NCBI GenBank assembly: GCA_964035015.1
Contig: OZ036006.1
Coordinates: forward strand, 13,606,690-13,670,689
Direction of reading: 5' to 3'
DNA length: 64,000 bases
Origin: Corallium rubrum
Taxonomy: Eukaryota; Cnidaria; Anthozoa; Scleralcyonacea; Coralliidae
Shown here: piece by piece, positions 63,936-64,000 of the stretch
How positions within the stretch are numbered: position 1 is the first letter of the stretch
Layout: every line of letters starts with the position of its first letter
Program-made: the position numbers and the translations under genes
Notes under the pieces: model-generated
Told to the model about the DNA's origin: nothing
The model's input: only the letters and a program-made list of their open reading frames with translations
Databases searched by the model: none

Positions 63936-64000
63936 GGAATGAACAACGGAAATAACTCATTGGGAAAAATATCAGATGATAATGTACTAGAACTGGCTGG

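Overview
The window is eukaryotic, repeat-rich DNA, most likely from a marine invertebrate and probably an anthozoan-type cnidarian. The host call rests on one clear host exon (CDK8/19-type, minus strand, 45926-46086, ending at a GTAAGT donor) and on the mix of elements: F54H12.2-type Polinton capsid, Helentron, CR1-like LINEs and many palindromic MITEs. The species cannot be read from the sequence. There are no operons, rRNA or tRNA genes, and no CRISPR array. Nearly all recognisable coding DNA belongs to mobile elements.

Layout. (1) 1 to about 11,035: a dense, intronless, virus-like Polinton/adintovirus-type element, cut by the left window edge. A minus-strand block (small membrane proteins, a Vsr-like nuclease, several unknown proteins) meets a plus-strand block (chromodomain integrase, putative minor capsid protein, long membrane protein, double-jelly-roll major capsid protein, packaging ATPase). 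A deoxynucleoside kinase is carried as cargo. Many genes start at a TATATA-like motif that touches or overlaps the ATG. Most frames are open, but the ATPase has one in-frame TGA and the kinase 3' end is duplicated. No polymerase B or protease is visible; they may lie left of the window. (2) 11,999-19,704 (minus): a Helentron (2A-like motif, OTU protease, DUF6570-like region, HUH Rep, Pif1 helicase, APE-type endonuclease) broken by several frameshifts and one stop. (3) 21,160-24,090: two LINE reverse transcriptase fragments whose 3' sides meet at a roughly 370-bp uninterrupted GAA tract; the second is fused to a RecQ-like helicase fragment. (4) 24,450-31,280: foldback repeats, a 20-bp minisatellite, MITEs, a 1,067-bp transposon with about 200-bp TIRs and a 5-bp TSD, and an AGATCTTGT minisatellite. 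(5) 31,281-41,177: possibly one large TTAA-flanked element with a decayed THAP domain, enclosing an internally deleted Helitron. (6) 41,400-45,830: duplicated repeats, a mariner-type MITE between TA tracts, palindromes. (7) 45,926-47,405: the CDK8-like exon with a Harbinger-like MITE about 80 bp upstream of its ATG, and possible small exons beyond. (8) 48,385-54,320: a decayed transposon-type ORF, an LTR-retrotransposon gag region, and the start of a LINE whose first ORF carries two CCCH zinc fingers.

(9) 54,330-63,037 is a second, unrelated Polinton with exact boundaries: 6-bp TSD CAAGTT, termini AGTAGTA/TACTACT and roughly 1.2-1.3 kb TIRs. It sits inside the LINE, whose endonuclease ORF resumes at 63,044. 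This Polinton keeps a packaging ATPase and two small genes, but about 4 kb of its centre is a purine-only-strand GAAGATAAGAG minisatellite where integrase, polymerase and capsid genes would be expected.

The strongest biology is therefore two Polinton lineages in contrasting states: one almost intact with cargo and a uniform promoter signature, and one hollowed out and filled by a satellite.
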